Source: Thermoplasmata archaeon
Lineage (GTDB): Archaea > Thermoplasmatota > Thermoplasmata > Thermoplasmatales > Thermoplasmataceae
NCBI GenBank assembly: GCA_021797025.1
Contig: JAKAAK010000018.1
Span: forward strand, 1-22,733
Direction: 5' to 3'
Length of the DNA: 22,733 nt
The notes under the pieces: generated by a model
Database searches by the model: none
The model's input: the letters and a program-made list of their open reading frames with translations, nothing else
What the model was told of the DNA's origin: nothing
Position numbers and translations under genes: made by a program
Part shown: positions 6,748 to 15,303 of the stretch, piece after piece
How the letters are laid out: every line of letters begins with the position of its first letter
Position numbering within the stretch: position 1 is the stretch's first letter

Positions 6748-8676
6748 TTAATTGCCCTTGTAATCCGGTTTCCTCTTTTCCAGGAATGCCCTTACCCCCT
6801 CCTTCAGGTCATTTCCGGCGTAAAGCATCCCCATTGAGAGGGCCTCCTCATCCAGATTCATCTTTGCAGTGCTGTATATCAGGCGCTTTGCCACATAAAC
6901 AGATGCAGGTGATATTTTTTCGGAAAGGTCTTTTGCCAGATTCATGGTATTCTCCTCGAGCTTTTCGGAATACAGCCTTGTAATTATGCCGTACTCATAT
7001 GCCTTCTGTCCGCTTATTCTTTCGCAGGATAAAATCATGTCCATGGCACGGGATATGCCTATAAGATTCGGAAGCCTCTGGCTGCCACCATATCCGGGTA
7101 TAAGACCAAGTGATGTCTCCGGGAACCCTATTGTTGAATCGGGAAGTGATGTCCTGATATCGCATGCCAGTGCCAGTTCGAAGCCTCCTCCAAGTACATA
7201 CCCCTTCAATTGTGCTATGAAAATCTTGTTCATCCCGGTAATTCTATCAAATATATGTTCCCCGGTACTGGCTATCTTCATAAACATGAACGGGTTGCTG
7301 ATAAACTGCGACAAATCAGCTCCGGCGGAGAAAGCCCTGTCATTTCCCTTTATTATTACTGCATTTACATTATTTGCTTCCTCTATAAGGTCAAGCTGGT
7401 GGTCCAGTGCCTTCAGCAATTCGAAGCTCATGAGGTTGTTTTTTCCGTTCATCAGGGTTATTATCCCTACCTTCCCTTCTACCTTATAGTCCAGAATTCC
7501 TGTCTTTTCTTCTTTTTTAAACTCCACCGGTTTTTTGTTGAAGGTCTCTTTCATTTTATGGTTTTTCAGTGTATCTGAAGGTTTGAATACCGCTATTCCG
7601 TACTGTTTGTGAAGCCTGTCGAGGGTTAATAGCACCTCATCATTACTGAGGCCATTGGCAACCGTAATGGGGCCGAATGGCCTGTTCAATCCGTATTTTA
7701 CCCCTGTTTCTATATCCTCAGCTGTGGCAACGTTATCCTCGATTAATTTCGTTGCCTCATTTATTTCAAGGGCAAACATATCCATTAAATTTATTTTATC
7801 ACTTTCCTCCGCAGGAGGTATAACAGCCTTTCCATTCTCCCATTTATAAATGCCCTCACCGGTTTTTGCACCAAGTTTTTTAGCCTCTATTAGTTCATCA
7901 AATGCATGGCATTTACCATAATCGGGCGATAATTCCTGACCATAATATTTAAGGGAATCTGCAACTGTATCAAGACCAACATAATCAAATAGCTGGTACG
8001 GCCCCATGGGCAGACCCTGCGATTTAAAGTAATTATCGATTGCCTGGGGCTTTTCAACCTTGTTTCCGTAGGCATTGCAGAGCAACAGCATTTCCGGCGC
8101 CGATATCCTGTTTACCACAAAGCCAGCCTCATCCTTTAATACTTTTATGGGTATTTTCCCGATTTTTCTGGAAAGGTCGTAAAGCTCATTCACGTATTCC
8201 ATGGATGTTTTATCTCCCTTGATTACTTCCACAAGCTTCATGAGAATAGGCGGGTTGAAAAAGTGCATTCCCAGGAATCTCTCCGGATTCTTGATCTCCT
8301 CCGCCATTTCCGTGATTCTTATATTTGATGTATTTGATGCTATGATCTTTCCAGTATGCTCTGCTATTTCCTTAAGCACCTTTACCTTTATATCATAAAC
8401 TTCAGGAACAACCTCTATGGATAGGTCAGCGTTTTTTACTGCCTCCTCGATGCGGTTGAAATACTTTATATGGGCAAGTGCAGATTGTTTTCCTGCTGCA
8501 TCTATTTTTTTTGATGCGACCAGTTTATCAAGGCTATCATTTAGCCCTTTTTTGGCTTTTTCTATGACTTCCGGGTAAAAATCTTCAAGATTTACATTAT
8601 ATCCGTTCAATGCAAAGACTTCTGCTATGCTGTGTCCCATGACTCCGGCACCTATGACTGCTACCTGTTTTATCAT
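6748..8676 (-). CDS. Fused 3-hydroxyacyl-CoA dehydrogenase / enoyl-CoA hydratase
   Basis: A 642-residue two-enzyme fusion doing the hydration and second oxidation of beta-oxidation. The N-terminal half is the NAD-dependent dehydrogenase: G-A-G-V-M-G at 9-14, S117 in N-T-S, the catalytic H138 (G-M-H-F-F) and E150 (L-V-E-V-I), and N189 (V-V-N-R). Two C-terminal helical domains follow, to about 370. From about 396 a crotonase domain shows the oxyanion loops F-S-A-G-A-D-L and L-G-G-G-F-E, and both catalytic glutamates, E500 and E520. The order dehydrogenase-then-hydratase is opposite to bacterial FadB and like the archaeal bifunctional crotonyl-CoA hydratase/3-hydroxybutyryl-CoA dehydrogenase of Sulfolobales. 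It diverges from the acyl-CoA synthetase operon. Chain-length preference cannot be read from sequence. Confidence 0.94.
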   Translation of the reverse strand: MIKQVAVIGAGVMGHSIAEVFALNGYNVNLEDFYPEVIEKAKKGLNDSLDKLVASKKIDAAGKQSALAHIKYFNRIEEAVKNADLSIEVVPEVYDIKVKVLKEIAEHTGKIIASNTSNIRITEMAEEIKNPERFLGMHFFNPPILMKLVEVIKGDKTSMEYVNELYDLSRKIGKIPIKVLKDEAGFVVNRISAPEMLLLCNAYGNKVEKPQAIDNYFKSQGLPMGPYQLFDYVGLDTVADSLKYYGQELSPDYGKCHAFDELIEAKKLGAKTGEGIYKWENGKAVIPPAEESDKINLMDMFALEINEATKLIEDNVATAEDIETGVKYGLNRPFGPITVANGLSNDEVLLTLDRLHKQYGIAVFKPSDTLKNHKMKETFNKKPVEFKKEEKTGILDYKVEGKVGIITLMNGKNNLMSFELLKALDHQLDLIEEANNVNAVIIKGNDRAFSAGADLSQFISNPFMFMKIASTGEHIFDRITGMNKIFIAQLKGYVLGGGFELALACDIRTSLPDSTIGFPETSLGLIPGYGGSQRLPNLIGISRAMDMILSCERISGQKAYEYGIITRLYSEKLEENTMNLAKDLSEKISPASVYVAKRLIYSTAKMNLDEEALSMGMLYAGNDLKEGVRAFLEKRKPDYKGN

Positions 8677-8691
8677 AGCAATACATATTTT

Positions 8692-8704
8692 TTAACTTTA
8701 AATG
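8692..8704 (-). promoter_or_regulatory. TATA box for the fused beta-oxidation gene
   Basis: On the minus strand an A/T-rich element reading tttaaag (plus positions 8696-8702) lies about 20-26 nt upstream of the ATG at 8676. No Shine-Dalgarno site precedes the ATG, so the transcript is probably leaderless. Confidence 0.4.
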
Positions 8705-8833
8705 CTTTTTGATTCATACTTTACATTGAAAATTTCTGGCCATATTGCTATAATTAATTTATAATTGTTTTTATAAATCCTATAACCGTTGAATATCTAT
8801 GCAGGAATAATTAATCGATGTATTACTCATAAC

Positions 8834-8881
8834 AATGATAACGTTGTAATGGGAAAACTTATAATATAAATGATTATCATT
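8834..8881 (+). promoter_or_regulatory. Promoter of the acyl-CoA synthetase operon with inverted repeat
   Basis: A TATA element (ttataatataa, 8859-8869) lies about 22 nt before the ATG at 8886. It is flanked by a perfect eight-base inverted repeat, aatgataa (8834-8841) and ttatcatt (8874-8881). Next to the left arm is a related word, ataacgttg (8839-8847), which recurs with one extra base as ataaccgttg at 8782-8791. This arrangement is what an operator for a fatty-acid-responsive repressor would look like. Sulfolobus uses a TetR-type FadR for a similar cluster, but no such gene is in this window. Confidence 0.45.
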
Positions 8882-8885
8882 AACT

Positions 8886-10463
8886 ATGGTAGACTTTAAG
8901 CTGACTGTTAACAATCTTCTGGACAGTGCCGTGAGATCAAACGGTGATCAGCAGATAGTATATGGTAAGGAAACCCTTACTTACAGGCAATTTGCGAAAA
9001 ATGCAAAGAATTTTGCAGCCAACCTCCGGAAGATAGGGGTAAAACCCGGAGATCGAATAGCCGTTCTGGATTATGATACTATCAGTTATCTGTACTGTTA
9101 TTATTCAATTCCAATGATAGGTTCAGTGATACATATGGTAAACATCAGATATCCTCCTGAAGTCTTGTATTATACCATAAAAAATTCAGAGGATTCCTAT
9201 ATAGTTGTCAATGCCGATTTCATGCCACTTCTTCTTAAATACAGGGATATGTTCGAATTCATCAAGGGTTTCATTGTTTATTCCGAAAAAGGGCATGAGG
9301 AATACGGTATAGATAATGTATACTTTATGGATGAATTGCTTAAGGACGCGGAATACAATGACATACAGCCGGATGAAAACAGCATGGCAACACTGTTCTA
9401 CACCTCGGGGACAACGGGACTGCCCAAGGGAGTTTATTACAGCCATAAGCAGCTAATTCTTCACAGTCTTGCCACTTCGGTGGGCTTATCCGATGAGCCA
9501 ATATCATTCAAGCGCACAGCGGTTATGCTTCCACTGGTACCAATGTTCCATGTGCATGCTTGGGGAATCCCATATTTTACAATCATGAGAGGCGTAAAAT
9601 ACGTTCTACCTGGAAAATACGAATGGGACAGGATTGTTGAAACCATGGAAAGGGAAAAGGTTACAAATTCTGCAATGGTTCCTTCAATTCTCTACCTGCT
9701 TTTGCAGGCAAAGCGTGGCCCGGAGGTAATGGGAAAGCTGAAACTTAAAACCATAATAGGAGGGGCCGCCCTCAATGAAGGCCTGGCAAAGACAGCAGAA
9801 TCCCTGGGCATGACTGTTATAACCGGTTACGGCATGTCTGAGACAGGCCCCATCCTGACACTGGCCAATTATAGCAATGAAGTAATGGAATTCAGCAGTG
9901 AAAAGAAGCAGGAATACAGAAGAAAAACAGGAATACCGGTACCATTTGTCAATCTCCGTGTGGTATCAGATGGAAAGGATGTAGAGAAAAATAATAAGGA
10001 AATCGGAGAAATCATAGTTCAGGCTCCATGGCTCACGGAAGGGTATATAAAAGACCCTGAAAAGACAGAAAAATTGTGGAGGGACGGATGGCTTCATACA
10101 GGTGATCTGGCAACAATGGATGAATACGGCTATATCAAAATCGTGGACAGGGAAAGCGATGCCGTAAAATCCGGTGGAGAGTTCATACCCTCCATGGTGC
10201 TGGAAGATCTGATAAGCACCGTTCCCGGAGTGGGAGAGGTTGCAGTAACGAAGAAGGCCGATGAGAAATGGGGGGAACGCCCTGTTGCATTCATTAAGGG
10301 AAATGCCAGCAGGGAAACCATAGAGAAGGAAATGCAGAAATATGTGGATACAGGGAGAATAGCCAAATTCTGGCTGCCCGATGATTACATATTTGTGGAT
10401 GAATTTGAAAAAACAGGAACTGGAAAAATCAATAAAATGGTTCTGAGAAAAAAACTGGAGTGA
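8886..10463 (+). CDS. Acyl-CoA synthetase (fatty-acid--CoA ligase, ANL family)
   Basis: A 525-residue adenylate-forming enzyme that activates a carboxylic acid with ATP and CoA, feeding the beta-oxidation genes that follow. Seen in order: the P-loop Y-T-S-G-T-T-G-L-P-K-G (172-182), Y-G-M-S-E-T-G-P (315-322), H-T-G-D (404-407), the hinge D421-R-E-S-D with K-S-G-G-E, and the catalytic lysine in K-T-G-T-G-K-I (K514). Length and motifs match medium/long-chain fatty-acid ligases of the FadD/AlkK type. It heads an operon with thiolase and two acyl-CoA dehydrogenases, which supports a fatty-acid or related carboxylate as substrate. The start ATG lies close behind a TATA box, with no Shine-Dalgarno site. 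Substrate length is not determined. Confidence 0.92.
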   Translation: MVDFKLTVNNLLDSAVRSNGDQQIVYGKETLTYRQFAKNAKNFAANLRKIGVKPGDRIAVLDYDTISYLYCYYSIPMIGSVIHMVNIRYPPEVLYYTIKNSEDSYIVVNADFMPLLLKYRDMFEFIKGFIVYSEKGHEEYGIDNVYFMDELLKDAEYNDIQPDENSMATLFYTSGTTGLPKGVYYSHKQLILHSLATSVGLSDEPISFKRTAVMLPLVPMFHVHAWGIPYFTIMRGVKYVLPGKYEWDRIVETMEREKVTNSAMVPSILYLLLQAKRGPEVMGKLKLKTIIGGAALNEGLAKTAESLGMTVITGYGMSETGPILTLANYSNEVMEFSSEKKQEYRRKTGIPVPFVNLRVVSDGKDVEKNNKEIGEIIVQAPWLTEGYIKDPEKTEKLWRDGWLHTGDLATMDEYGYIKIVDRESDAVKSGGEFIPSMVLEDLISTVPGVGEVAVTKKADEKWGERPVAFIKGNASRETIEKEMQKYVDTGRIAKFWLPDDYIFVDEFEKTGTGKINKMVLRKKLE

Positions 10464-10469
10464 AATAGT

Positions 10470-11645
10470 ATGGAAGAAGTTTACATAGTTGATTACAGAA
10501 GAATTCCGTTCTCGAGGGCAAGGCCCAGGGACCCGGAAAAGGATGTGTACAATGATTTAAGAATGGATAAAATGCTGTCAGAGTTGATTAAGCTCTCAGT
10601 GAAGGAGACAAAAATCAATCCTGCGGAAATAGAGGATGTTATAACAGGATGTGCCTTCCAGGCAGGCGAAAACTGGACATACGGTGGCAGGCACCCGGTG
10701 CTGCTTGCAGATTTGCCAGTATCGGTGCCGGCAATGTCTCTTGACCGTGCATGCTCATCGTCACTGAACGCCACGGGCATTGGAGCCATGGAAATCATGA
10801 CAGGAAAAGCGGGCATTACCATTGCAGGAGGCATGGAGCATATGACCCATGTGCCTTTAGGCATAGATAATCCATTTATCAGGCCCAATATGGAACTCAT
10901 GGTAAATCCAAAATATGCCAAATTCAATATGAACGTATCGTACAATATGGGATTGACCGCAGAGAAGCTTGCAGGTCTAAGGAAAATACCCAGAGAGGAA
11001 ATGGATGAATATTCATATCATTCCCATAAAAGGGCTGCAAAGGCATATGACGATGGTTTCCTGCAGGGTGAGATCATGCCCGTTTCTGTCAATGGAGCCA
11101 CCATTGACCGTGATGTGGGAATACGAAAGGATGTTTCACTTGAACAGATAAAATCTCTTAAACCAGCATTCAGAGAGAATGGTATAATCACAGCAGCAAA
11201 TTCATCATCTCTGAATGACGGTGCATCCATGGTAATGCTGATGTCCGGTTCAAAGGTAAAGGAATACGGAATGAAGCCGCTGGCAAGGATAGTTGATTTC
11301 GCAGCTGCAGGTGTGGATCCAACAATAATGGGAGAAGGACCCGTTCCTGCAACCGAAAAGGTGCTGAAGAGGAACAAGCTCTCCCCGGACGATATAGACT
11401 ACTGGGAAATCAATGAGGCCTTTGCAGTTGTTGTTCTCAATGCAGTGCATGCATTCAACCTTGACCTTGAAAAGGTAAACATACATGGAGGTGGAATATC
11501 CATAGGCCATCCACTGGGTGCCACAGGAGCGAGGCTTGCAGGAACACTGGGAAGAACCCTGCAGGATCAGAAGAAAAACCTCGGGATTGCCACACTATGT
11601 GTCGGTGGTGGACAGGGATATTCAATGTTGCTGGAGCGTGTTTAA
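10470..11645 (+). CDS. Thiolase (acetyl-CoA C-acyltransferase)
   Basis: A 391-residue thiolase of the condensing-enzyme superfamily that splits 3-ketoacyl-CoA with CoA to acetyl-CoA and a shortened acyl-CoA. The complete catalytic set is present: nucleophile C95 in R-A-C-S-S-S, N-E-A-F-A (315-319), H347 in G-H-P-L-G, and C377 in L-C-V-G-G-G. Having the C-terminal cysteine separates it from SCP2-type archaeal thiolases that lack it and pair with a DUF35 protein. The length is that of FadA/AtoB enzymes. It begins six nucleotides after the synthetase stop, with ggag at 10457-10460 as ribosome-binding site, and abuts the next gene directly. Degradative rather than biosynthetic use is inferred from context. 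Confidence 0.93.
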   Translation: MEEVYIVDYRRIPFSRARPRDPEKDVYNDLRMDKMLSELIKLSVKETKINPAEIEDVITGCAFQAGENWTYGGRHPVLLADLPVSVPAMSLDRACSSSLNATGIGAMEIMTGKAGITIAGGMEHMTHVPLGIDNPFIRPNMELMVNPKYAKFNMNVSYNMGLTAEKLAGLRKIPREEMDEYSYHSHKRAAKAYDDGFLQGEIMPVSVNGATIDRDVGIRKDVSLEQIKSLKPAFRENGIITAANSSSLNDGASMVMLMSGSKVKEYGMKPLARIVDFAAAGVDPTIMGEGPVPATEKVLKRNKLSPDDIDYWEINEAFAVVVLNAVHAFNLDLEKVNIHGGGISIGHPLGATGARLAGTLGRTLQDQKKNLGIATLCVGGGQGYSMLLERV

Positions 11646-12725
11646 ATGTTTGAAGAACTTGATGATTACAGGAATAAGATAAGGGATTTTGCCCTTCAGG
11701 AATTTACGGAGGATATAGCAGCTGAGTATGATAGAAAGGAGGCATATCCGGATGAACTGAGAAAGAAATCTTTATCTCTGGGAATTGTGGACATGCAGAA
11801 TCCTGCCAAGGTTTTAATTGCCATAGAGGAGCTCTGCAGGGTTGACGCAGGCCTCGGTATAGCGCTTACAACACCCTATTTTGGCAGTGAGGTTATAATG
11901 CTCTTCGGTAATGATAAGCAGAAAGAAATTTTAAACGATGTTTACAGGGGAAAATATATACTGGGACTCGGTGTCACAGAGCCATCAGGCGGGAGTGATG
12001 TTGCCGCGTTAAAAACAACAGCAAAAAAACAGGGAAATAAATACATACTAAATGGTTCAAAGATGTTCATTACAAACGGCGCAATAGCGGATTATCTGGT
12101 CATACTGGCAAGAACATCCGATGACCCGAATCCGCATCATGGCATGAGCACATTCCTCCTGAATACAAAATTAAAGGGCTTCAAGGCAACTAAGCTGGAG
12201 GATAAGCTCGGCGTAAGGGCAACAAATACCGCGGAACTCCAGTTCAACAATATTGAATTATCTGAGGATGACCTTATTGGTGAGGAGGGCCAGGGCTTCT
12301 ATTATATAATGATGTTTTTCAATATAAGCAGAATATATGTTGCTGCCCAGTCCATAGGAATAGCCAGAGGTGCATTCGACAAAATCAAGTCATACATAGG
12401 GGAAAATAATGTAAAGGATGAGGATTCCATGTTCCGGCTATCCGATGTTGGAACCAGGATCGAGGCATCCAGGCAGATGACATACAACGCTGCTTCATAT
12501 CTTTTTGAATTCAAGCCAAAACCGGAGCTGACAAGCATGGCAAAGGCTTACAGCAGTGAAACAGCAGTATACGCTGCGGAGGAGGCAATGGAAATACTTG
12601 GAGACAAATCCCTGTATGAGAATGTGCAGAGAATATTCAGGAATGCTAAAATCATGGAAATATGGGAAGGAACCAGCGAAGTAGAAAAGCTTGTAATTGC
12701 AAGGTATATATTGAAAGGTGAATAA
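11646..12725 (+). CDS. Acyl-CoA dehydrogenase, catalytic-Glu subunit (R-x-x-FG motif missing)
   Basis: A 359-residue acyl-CoA dehydrogenase, slightly short for the family (about 380). It introduces the first double bond of beta-oxidation using FAD. T-E-P-S-G-G-S-D (111-118), G-S-K-M-F-I-T-N-G and the C-terminal I-W-E-G-T-S-E are present; E341 is the expected catalytic base. Where family members have a Y-A-x-x-R-x-x-F-G-x-P-I segment after helix G, this protein has Y-I-G-E-N-N-V-K-D-E-D (250-260), about six residues shorter and without the Arg and Phe-Gly that touch the FAD pyrophosphate of the neighbouring subunit. The next gene keeps that motif and lacks the Glu, so the two probably form a mixed complex. 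It starts at the base after the thiolase stop. Confidence 0.92.
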   Translation: MFEELDDYRNKIRDFALQEFTEDIAAEYDRKEAYPDELRKKSLSLGIVDMQNPAKVLIAIEELCRVDAGLGIALTTPYFGSEVIMLFGNDKQKEILNDVYRGKYILGLGVTEPSGGSDVAALKTTAKKQGNKYILNGSKMFITNGAIADYLVILARTSDDPNPHHGMSTFLLNTKLKGFKATKLEDKLGVRATNTAELQFNNIELSEDDLIGEEGQGFYYIMMFFNISRIYVAAQSIGIARGAFDKIKSYIGENNVKDEDSMFRLSDVGTRIEASRQMTYNAASYLFEFKPKPELTSMAKAYSSETAVYAAEEAMEILGDKSLYENVQRIFRNAKIMEIWEGTSEVEKLVIARYILKGE

Positions 12726-12726
12726 A

Positions 12727-13713
12727 ATGGAGGAGGAAAATAATATACTCAGGGAAACCGTAGCAGAATTCTGTGAAAAAAACCTTGATGAAAAAATAAT
12801 AGAAACGGAGGGAATCAGCAAAAAATTGATCGATCTTATAGCATCACAGGGTTTTCTGGGTTCATCCATACCGGATAAATATTCTGGCTCCGGGCTGGAT
12901 AAAATATCATACGAAATAATTCTGGAAGAAATCTCTAAATATTCCCCATCGGTTGCAATGAAAATATTTCTGTTAAATTCTCTTTATTATCCGTCAGTAA
13001 AGGATACACCGGCGGAGAATACGCTTACAGACGCATCCACCGGCAAAATTTCCACTGCAGTTGATTTTATAAATAAACAGGTCAATGTTAGAACATCTGC
13101 AGGTAAGATGACCGGAGAAATCAAGAACATCCTGGGTTCGGATTGTGATCAACTTATCGTATTCCATGGAGGAACATCCACAGTTTCCGGGCCATTCAGG
13201 TCTGAATCCCGGGACTTCATGGGATTCCGTGGTTTAAAATTCGGGGATTTATCACTGGATAACAGTTTCCAGAACCTGAACAGTGAAAACAAACTTCCGG
13301 AAATTATGGAAAAATCATACGGCCCCGCATCTGCAATAGCGCTCGGAATGATTTCAGGTGCACTCCAGAAGGCTATAGATTATACAAATGTGAGAAAGGC
13401 ATTCGGGAATCAGCTCAGGGATTTCGAACCCGTTTCATTCAGGCTTGCAAGATTCAGGTCAACAGAGACAATTCTTAGAAACGTTTTATACAGTAAAACC
13501 GATCCCTACTATACATTCAACTTTGCCATGGAACATCTGGTTGAGATAGCCAGATATTCAGTGAACACCCACGGTGGCTATGGTTATTTCAAGGACTTCG
13601 GCGTGGAGAAATTTTATAGGGATGCTATCGTCATGAAATCCATATTTTATGGCACTGACCAGCTCAGAAAACTCACAGAGCATGTTTATACCGAAAAAAT
13701 TAATTTTGTTTAA
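12727..13713 (+). CDS. Acyl-CoA dehydrogenase-like partner subunit lacking the catalytic Glu
   Basis: A divergent acyl-CoA dehydrogenase-like protein of 328 residues from the chosen start. Recognisable parts are the C-terminal helical domain with R-K-A-F-G (about 223-227), T-H-G-G-Y-G-Y (281-287) and the F-Y-R-D-A helix. At the place of the catalytic W/Y-E-G-T it reads F-Y-G-T (about 307-310), so the base is gone. The T-E-P-x-x-G-S-D loop is also absent. The likely role is non-catalytic or FAD-binding partner of the preceding protein, as in the alpha2beta2 acyl-CoA dehydrogenases of steroid-degrading actinobacteria. ATG at 12727 is chosen over the in-frame GTG at 12718 because aggtg (12716-12720) then acts as a Shine-Dalgarno site six nucleotides upstream. 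It lies one nucleotide after the previous stop. Confidence 0.85.
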   Translation: MEEENNILRETVAEFCEKNLDEKIIETEGISKKLIDLIASQGFLGSSIPDKYSGSGLDKISYEIILEEISKYSPSVAMKIFLLNSLYYPSVKDTPAENTLTDASTGKISTAVDFINKQVNVRTSAGKMTGEIKNILGSDCDQLIVFHGGTSTVSGPFRSESRDFMGFRGLKFGDLSLDNSFQNLNSENKLPEIMEKSYGPASAIALGMISGALQKAIDYTNVRKAFGNQLRDFEPVSFRLARFRSTETILRNVLYSKTDPYYTFNFAMEHLVEIARYSVNTHGGYGYFKDFGVEKFYRDAIVMKSIFYGTDQLRKLTEHVYTEKINFV

Positions 13714-13733
13714 AATAAATTTATCATACAACA

Positions 13734-14288
13734 TTAATGGAATATTTTTGCAGTATATGCATACATTGTAGAATTCTTATAGCAATCTTTTCCCATTCCA
13801 GCTTTCCTGCATGTCTCAGCTATGAATTCATCCATGTCCATATTATTCTCAACAGCGACCTGGGGAAGCAGTGTGCCCGAGTATATTCCATTCTCAATAT
13901 AAAGGCCGAACCTGCCCGGTTCAGCTAAACGTATATCCTCATATTTTACCTCCTTTAGCTCCCCGATTACCGTTACTTCTATTTCAATATCTTTAAATTC
14001 ATTTTTATTCATGGGTTCAAATCGTGGGTCCCTGTAGGCTGCATTCCACGCTGCCTTTTCCACTGCCTTTGCAAGGGGCATTACAGGTCTCAGATAACCG
14101 ATGCACCCCCTTAAATTATTATTTTCAGTCAACGTTACAAAAGCGCCGGCTTTTTCTTCAAGTTTCTCAGGAACATTCAAATAATTTTTATCCCCATGGA
14201 TGGTGTTCCTTGCAATACCTATTAATATTCTACCGTCTGCATCGCTCAAACTATTAATAAATTCATCAAGTATCATTTTATAATTCAT
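13734..14288 (-). CDS. AMMECR1-domain protein
   Basis: A 184-residue protein consisting of the AMMECR1 domain. The near-invariant L-R-G-C-I-G-Y-L lies at 59-66, followed by A-W-N-A-A-Y-R-D-P-R-F. The C-terminal G-x-Y-S-G-T-L-L-P-Q-V-A region is also typical. Its biochemical activity is not established; the human homologue is named for its place in a contiguous-gene syndrome (Alport syndrome, intellectual disability, midface hypoplasia, elliptocytosis). It diverges from a MEMO1-family gene and a radical-SAM gene, the standard partners of this family in prokaryotes. It converges on the acyl-CoA dehydrogenase partner gene, with a 20-nt gap. The ATG at 14288 is used; an internal ATG four codons later is possible. 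Confidence 0.93.
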   Translation of the reverse strand: MNYKMILDEFINSLSDADGRILIGIARNTIHGDKNYLNVPEKLEEKAGAFVTLTENNNLRGCIGYLRPVMPLAKAVEKAAWNAAYRDPRFEPMNKNEFKDIEIEVTVIGELKEVKYEDIRLAEPGRFGLYIENGIYSGTLLPQVAVENNMDMDEFIAETCRKAGMGKDCYKNSTMYAYTAKIFH

Positions 14289-14398
14289 TAAACATTAATT
14301 GTATATACACATTAGCATTGAAGCATCTAAGATAATAAAAAATACAATTACAGTCGCAATATTTTATACGATAAAATTGAAGCAGAATAATTTCAACC

Positions 14399-14419
14399 TA
14401 TATATAAATTTATATAAAG
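14399..14419 (+). promoter_or_regulatory. TATA box of the MEMO1-family gene
   Basis: Two overlapping TATA-like tracts (tatatataaa from 14399 and ttatataaag at 14410-14419) precede the ATG at 14437. The second is at the right distance, about 20-26 nt, for a start site at or just before the ATG. There is no Shine-Dalgarno sequence. Confidence 0.45.
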
Positions 14420-14436
14420 CATAGTAATCATTATAT

Positions 14437-15252
14437 ATGGATAATACAAGAGAACCCTATGTTGCCGGCGCATTCTATCCAGATAATTATGATGAACTGA
14501 AAAGTGATATAAAAAGTTACATGGATATTGAAAAACCTGAGTTAAAATATAAAAGATTAATAGGGGCAATAGTGCCACACGCAGGTTACATGTATTCCGG
14601 AAAAACTGCTGGATACGCCTACAGCATGATTAAGGACTTAAAGAAAAGAAATTTTCTGATTATAGGACCGAATCATTCAGGATATCCACAGTACCCTGTT
14701 ATTTATCCCGACGGCTACTGGAATACCCCTTTAGGCTACGCAAGGGTAAATTCAGATATAGCCAATAAAATTCTTTTGAAATCTAATATTATAAAAAGTG
14801 ACAAAGAGGCGCATATGATAGAGCACTCCATTGAGGTGCAGCTTCCTTTTCTTCAGTATCTATTTAATAATGATTTTACCTTTACGCCCATAATAATGGG
14901 CTATCAGGATGCTTCGGTAGCCAGAAATGTGGCAGACACTATAAGCTCCATGGAAGATAAGCCATTTTTGCTCATAAGCTCAGACTTGAATCATTATAAT
15001 GAATATAATAAAAATAATGAACTGGACGATATCACAATTAATGACATAGAAAGCCTCAGGATCACTCATTATTATGAAGATAGGATCACATATGGAACAT
15101 CAGTGTGTGGCTATGGGGCAATAGCTATTTTAATGATGATAACGAAGGAAATGAAAGGGAAAATTGCATTAATTAAACACAGCAATTCAGGAGATACCGG
15201 AACAGATCGCAAGAGAGTGGTAGGTTATGCTGCCATGATAGCCTATATATAA
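14437..15252 (+). CDS. MEMO1 family protein
   Basis: A 271-residue member of the MEMO1 family, whose fold resembles class III extradiol dioxygenases. The residues equivalent to the human metal-site ligands are conserved: H48 in V-P-H-A-G-Y, H80 in P-N-H-S-G-Y and C224 in S-V-C-G-Y-G. S-S-D-L-N-H-Y (181-187) and S-N-S-G-D-T (249-254) are further family signatures. Human MEMO1 has been linked to cell motility, copper/iron handling and redox, but the role of prokaryotic members is unsettled. It lies 51 nt upstream of the radical-SAM partner and diverges from the AMMECR1 gene. It probably has a leaderless transcript. Confidence 0.93.
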   Translation: MDNTREPYVAGAFYPDNYDELKSDIKSYMDIEKPELKYKRLIGAIVPHAGYMYSGKTAGYAYSMIKDLKKRNFLIIGPNHSGYPQYPVIYPDGYWNTPLGYARVNSDIANKILLKSNIIKSDKEAHMIEHSIEVQLPFLQYLFNNDFTFTPIIMGYQDASVARNVADTISSMEDKPFLLISSDLNHYNEYNKNNELDDITINDIESLRITHYYEDRITYGTSVCGYGAIAILMMITKEMKGKIALIKHSNSGDTGTDRKRVVGYAAMIAYI

Positions 15253-15271
15253 ACTTCTGAAAATATTAATA

Positions 15272-15285
15272 GAGTATAAATACTC
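15272..15285 (+). promoter_or_regulatory. Palindromic TATA element before the radical-SAM gene
   Basis: The 14-base sequence gagtat-aa-atactc is a perfect inverted repeat with a two-base centre. It contains a TATA core (tataaata, 15275-15282) about 25 nt upstream of the GTG start at 15304. The radical-SAM gene therefore seems to have its own promoter although it is only 51 nt downstream of the MEMO1-family gene. Whether the palindrome is also a binding site is unknown. Confidence 0.4.
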
Positions 15286-15303
15286 TTAATGCAATAATAT
15301 AAC

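Noticed and set aside
6944..7489. 181-codon frame antisense to the hydratase part of the fused gene
   Set aside because: The minus-strand frame has full catalytic motifs through this stretch; the plus-strand translation is Ser/Pro/Phe-rich shadow sequence.
12718..12726. GTG start for the second acyl-CoA dehydrogenase-like gene
   Set aside because: The GTG is part of the aggtg Shine-Dalgarno site for the ATG nine bases later, which is the better start.
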